8,294 nt of DNA from Oscillospiraceae bacterium (GTDB taxonomy: Bacteria > Bacillota > Clostridia > Oscillospirales > Ruminococcaceae), in NCBI GenBank assembly GCA_016302655.1, contig JAEDNF010000062.1, positions 1 to 8,294 of the forward strand, read 5' to 3'. The notes under the pieces are model-generated. The model saw only the letters and a program-made list of their open reading frames with translations. It was not told where the DNA came from and searched no databases. Of the stretch, positions 4,779 through 8,294 are shown in pieces. The translations under genes were made by a program, and so were the position numbers. Every line of letters starts with the position of its first letter. The stretch's first letter is position 1.

Positions 4779-7700
4779 GTGATTGTTAACCTGATTAATT
4801 CTTACCGTATGTTCAGCCTTACTCTTCCGTCAAAAATAAAGGGACAGTACTGGCTGACCGATACCGACGAAAAAGGCAAGCCGAGAAAGCTCATCAGCAT
4901 CGAGGCAGAGGACGGCTCGTGGGTGATAAACTCAAACAGGACTGCCGCTGTTTACGGTGCCGGTGATGAGAGGATAGATAAATACCGCCTTGATTCAACG
5001 AGTTACATAAGTCTTAAGATAGAGGGATCAGATGAAAAAGCGATAATTTTTACCGAAAATATCGACAATACCAGACAAACACTAAGAAAAATAGCAGTAG
5101 TTAAGCCCGATGTCTTTACAATAGGAAGATCGGAGAACAACAAATTCTTCTACAACAACGATTATGTTTCGGGCAGTCATGCTACTCTTACATATGACGG
5201 CAAGAGCTGGTCAATATCCGATACCGGAAGCAGAAACGGCACTTATGTAAACGGATGGCGTATAACCGAAAAAGTGCTCTGTGCAGGTGATTTTATCTAT
5301 ATCATGGGTCTCAAGATAGTCATCGGTCAGAATTATATAGCCATAAATAATCCCGATGAGAAGCTGAAAATCAAGTCTGATTCGCTGCTTGTATATCAGG
5401 GACAGCAGATACAGCCTGTTTCGCAGGAAGTTAAACTGCCGGATAAGCAGTATTTCGGTCGTTCTCCGAGACTCCACCGTGAGATCGACACTCAGACGAT
5501 AACGATAGATCCGCCGCCTCCTTTGCAAAAGCTTGACACTGTTCCGCTTGCATTAATGATAGGTCCTTCCATTACGATGGGTATGACTTCTCTCGGAACA
5601 GGTATACTGACGCTTTCAAATGTTCTCACAAACGGTGGTAATATTACTCAGGCTCTGCCGACACTGATAATGTCGGTGAGTATGCTTCTCGGCACTATTC
5701 TCTGGCCGGTTCTTACAAAGAAACACGAAAAGAAAGAAAAGATAAAGCACGAGAAAGAGCGACAGCAGAAGTATTTTGCTTATCTGAACGAAATATCGGA
5801 CAACATAAAGCGTAAAGAAAAAGAACAGTGTGATATTCTCTTTGAGAACTATGTTCCTCTCAGCGAGTGTGCTGAAAGGATAGCAAGAACAAAAACGAAT
5901 CTGTGGGAGCGTATGCCCGGTCACAGCGACTTTCTTAAACTGAGACTCGGTACGGGTACTATACCTGCAGATATAGAGCTTACATATCAGCAAAAAAAGT
6001 TTACAATGGATGACGATTCTTTGCAGAATGCAATGCTCTCACTTTGCGAACAGCCAAAACAGCTTGTCAATGTGCCGATCAGTATTTCACTTACCGACAA
6101 CAATTCTATCGGAATTTACGGTGATAAAGTAGCTACTGACAATATGATAAAGTCGATGATACTTCAGATGATTGCACTGCACAGCTATGATGAGCTTAAA
6201 ATAATGCTTCTTATCGATCCGGAAGAAGAATCAAAGTGGCAGTTTGTGCGCTGTATTCCTCACTTCTGGAGCAACGACAAGAGTATGCGTTTCCTTGCGG
6301 CGTCTGTCGATGAAGTAAAAGAACTGTCGGCGTTTGCATCGGCAATGACAGTATCCAGGAGTGAAAGTGCCGGAAATAAATCCTACTTTGATTTCTCGCC
6401 TTACTTTGTAATTATATCGGTTGGCAGTAAGACTGCAAGAAAGTTTGAGGCTATGCAGGCAATCCTTTCATCAGAAACAAACATCGGAATAAGCGTGATA
6501 TTCTCGGGCGAAAAGTGGAGCGACTTTCCAAAAGAGACACGCTCGGTGATAGGGCTCGGCGATAACGAATCGAAGATATACGACCGAAACGACACAAGCG
6601 GAAATTCCGTAATATTTGCCGCAGAAAAGATAAACGAGATGATACTGGACAATCTTGCTGAAAAAACGGCAAATATCGAGGTGGATCTTGATAGCAGTAA
6701 ATATCTGCTCCCTTCGATGATGACCTTCCTTGAGATGTTCAGCGTGGGAAAAGTCGAGCATCTGAACTGCCTTACAAGGTGGAAGGAGAACAACCCTACC
6801 CAGTCGCTTCAGACTCCTGTAGGCGTTGGGGAAGACGGTGATCTGTTTATGCTCGACCTTCATGAAAGATTTCACGGTCCTCACGGACTTGTGGCGGGCA
6901 TGACCGGTTCGGGTAAATCGGAATTTATTATTACGTATATACTTTCGCTTGCGGTAAATTATCACCCGGATGAAGTCGCATTCATTCTGATAGATTATAA
7001 GGGCGGCGGTCTTACAGGTGCTTTTGAAGACGCCGACAGAGGGATAAAGCTTCCTCACCTTGCAGGTACAATAACCAATCTGGACGGTGCCGCAATAAAG
7101 CGTTCGCTTGTTTCCATACAAAGCGAGCTAAGACGCAGGCAGGCAATATTCAATGAGGCAAGAAAGATTTCAAACGAAGGTACAATGGATATTTACAAAT
7201 ATCAGCAGCTGTACCGTGACAAAGTAGTGAGCGAGCCGATACCGCACCTTTTCATCATCTCAGATGAGTTTGCGGAGCTGAAAACCCAGCAGCCTGAGTT
7301 TATGGAACAGTTGATAAGTACTGCACGAATCGGACGAAGCCTCGGCGTTCACCTTATTCTTGCGACACAGAAGCCAAGCGGTGTTGTAGACGACCAGATA
7401 TGGAGCAACAGCAAATTCAGGGTATGCCTTAAGGTTCAGGATAAGTCCGACAGCCAGGATATGATAAAATGCCCCGACGCCGCTGAGCTTTCACAAACAG
7501 GCCGCTTTTATCTCCAGGTCGGATATAATGAGCTTTTTGCTTTGGGACAGTCGGCGTGGTGCGGTGCGGAATATATTCCCTCGGACACGGTTGAGAAGAC
7601 AGTTGATACGAATATTCAGGTCATTGACAATCTCGGCAGACCTGTAATGAATGTTAAAAATCAGAAACAAAAACTGCCCGGCATCAAAAATGTTAAACAG

Positions 7701-8294
7701 ATAGTAGCAATAGTAAAATATCTGTCGGATCTTGCGGTAGAAGAGAATGTAAATACAAAGTCCCTTTGGCTCGACCCTATCCCTGCCTTCATATATGTTG
7801 ATAAACTTGAAGAAAAATACTCGGCTAAGGACAGCGGCATGACGCTTGCCCCGGTTATAGGAGAGTATGATGATCCGTTCAATCAGAAGCAGGGCGTACT
7901 GACCATTCCATTTACACAGGACGGAAATTGTCTGGTTTACGGTTCAACCGGCAACGGCAAGACCACTCTTCTTACAACGCTGTGTTATTCGCTTATCAAA
8001 AATCATAGTGTTGAAGAGCTGAATATGTACATAATGGATTTCGGCTCGGAGACCTTAAGGGTGTTTGAGAAAGCTCCTCAGGTGGGCAGCGTAATCACTG
8101 CGTCACAGGAAGAAAAGGTACTGAATCTGTTTAAAATGCTCCGTAAGGAAACGGACGACAGAAAGACTCTATTCTCGGAATATGGCGGTGACCACTCAAG
8201 CTATTGCAGAATCAGTGGCAAAAAAGTACCGAATATCGTCGTGGTACTGAACAACTTCTCCGGATTTGCGGAAATGTATGAGGATTTCCTTGAA
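4779..8294 (+). CDS. essC: Type VII secretion (T7SSb) ATPase EssC, partial at right edge
   Basis: EssC is the membrane-anchored, three-motor ATPase that drives export of WXG100 and LXG proteins. The frame runs uninterrupted for 1172 codons to the edge. Order: an N-terminal FHA-like domain without phosphopeptide motifs (1-90); a canonical FHA domain with G116-R117-S118, S131-G-S-H134 and N153-G154-T155; two membrane segments (about 256-283 and 292-312); a charged helix; a degenerate ATPase-like domain with GIYGDK near 445 where a P-loop would sit; FtsK/SpoIIIE domain 1 with Walker A GMTGSGKS (707-714), IDYKGGG (738-744) and Walker B DEFAEL (829-834); and domain 2 with Walker A GSTGNGKT (1055-1062) and LNNF near 1157-1160 at the Walker B position. 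The third domain lies outside the window; family members are near 1500 residues. The GTG start is chosen because AGGAGG precedes it; the next ATG (4809) has no ribosome binding site. It is co-transcribed with the XRE regulator. Confidence 0.95.
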   Translation, partial: MIVNLINSYRMFSLTLPSKIKGQYWLTDTDEKGKPRKLISIEAEDGSWVINSNRTAAVYGAGDERIDKYRLDSTSYISLKIEGSDEKAIIFTENIDNTRQTLRKIAVVKPDVFTIGRSENNKFFYNNDYVSGSHATLTYDGKSWSISDTGSRNGTYVNGWRITEKVLCAGDFIYIMGLKIVIGQNYIAINNPDEKLKIKSDSLLVYQGQQIQPVSQEVKLPDKQYFGRSPRLHREIDTQTITIDPPPPLQKLDTVPLALMIGPSITMGMTSLGTGILTLSNVLTNGGNITQALPTLIMSVSMLLGTILWPVLTKKHEKKEKIKHEKERQQKYFAYLNEISDNIKRKEKEQCDILFENYVPLSECAERIARTKTNLWERMPGHSDFLKLRLGTGTIPADIELTYQQKKFTMDDDSLQNAMLSLCEQPKQLVNVPISISLTDNNSIGIYGDKVATDNMIKSMILQMIALHSYDELKIMLLIDPEEESKWQFVRCIPHFWSNDKSMRFLAASVDEVKELSAFASAMTVSRSESAGNKSYFDFSPYFVIISVGSKTARKFEAMQAILSSETNIGISVIFSGEKWSDFPKETRSVIGLGDNESKIYDRNDTSGNSVIFAAEKINEMILDNLAEKTANIEVDLDSSKYLLPSMMTFLEMFSVGKVEHLNCLTRWKENNPTQSLQTPVGVGEDGDLFMLDLHERFHGPHGLVAGMTGSGKSEFIITYILSLAVNYHPDEVAFILIDYKGGGLTGAFEDADRGIKLPHLAGTITNLDGAAIKRSLVSIQSELRRRQAIFNEARKISNEGTMDIYKYQQLYRDKVVSEPIPHLFIISDEFAELKTQQPEFMEQLISTARIGRSLGVHLILATQKPSGVVDDQIWSNSKFRVCLKVQDKSDSQDMIKCPDAAELSQTGRFYLQVGYNELFALGQSAWCGAEYIPSDTVEKTVDTNIQVIDNLGRPVMNVKNQKQKLPGIKNVKQIVAIVKYLSDLAVEENVNTKSLWLDPIPAFIYVDKLEEKYSAKDSGMTLAPVIGEYDDPFNQKQGVLTIPFTQDGNCLVYGSTGNGKTTLLTTLCYSLIKNHSVEELNMYIMDFGSETLRVFEKAPQVGSVITASQEEKVLNLFKMLRKETDDRKTLFSEYGGDHSSYCRISGKKVPNIVVVLNNFSGFAEMYEDFLE

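Noticed and set aside
5211..7882. Several minus-strand open frames of 73 to 216 codons
   Set aside because: All are antisense to essC, whose frame is continuous and full of family motifs. They lack ribosome binding sites and have unnatural composition.
1..8294. tRNA, rRNA, insertion sequence or attachment-site remnants
   Set aside because: No cloverleaf, rRNA signature, transposase or terminal repeat pattern was recognised by eye.

Overview
The window looks like chromosomal DNA of a low-to-moderate-GC Gram-positive bacterium, most likely a gut-type Clostridia such as the Ruminococcus group. The grounds are textbook TTGACA/TATAAT promoters with 17-bp spacers, strong AGGAGG-type ribosome binding sites, and a Firmicutes-type type VII secretion (T7SSb) ATPase, EssC, with FHA and twin membrane segments. 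The taxon is an inference; no rRNA or tRNA marker is present.

Left part (1-1968). The last codons of an unidentified plus-strand gene end at 57, directly followed by a hairpin. After about 230 bases with no gene comes a minus-strand gene (1628 to 429) for a P-loop ATPase of the AAA_14/DUF4143 type. It has its own promoter, ribosome binding site and a rho-independent terminator.

Middle part (1969-4341). A plus-strand gene (1969-3375), with a near-consensus promoter and a palindrome at its predicted transcription start, encodes a second, different P-loop ATPase (ATPase_2/DUF234 type) with a PD-(D/E)xK-like C-terminus. A terminator separates it from a gene for an acidic 151-residue protein of unknown function (3532-3987), which has some immunity-protein-like traits. 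A non-coding stretch of about 350 bases with several small inverted repeats follows.

Right part (4342-8294). This is the start of a type VII secretion operon. Two copies of a 17-bp perfect palindrome lie 35 bp apart. The second overlaps the -35 box of a strong extended -10 promoter. That promoter drives a small XRE-family DNA-binding protein (4454-4774) and then, 4 bases later and from a GTG start, the essC gene (4779 to beyond the right edge). The simplest model is an autorepressed regulator that keeps the EssC operon off until a signal releases it. EssC is seen for 1172 codons: an N-terminal domain, a canonical FHA domain, two membrane segments, a degenerate ATPase-like domain, the full first FtsK/SpoIIIE ATPase domain and most of the second. 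The third ATPase domain and any other secretion genes must lie to the right.
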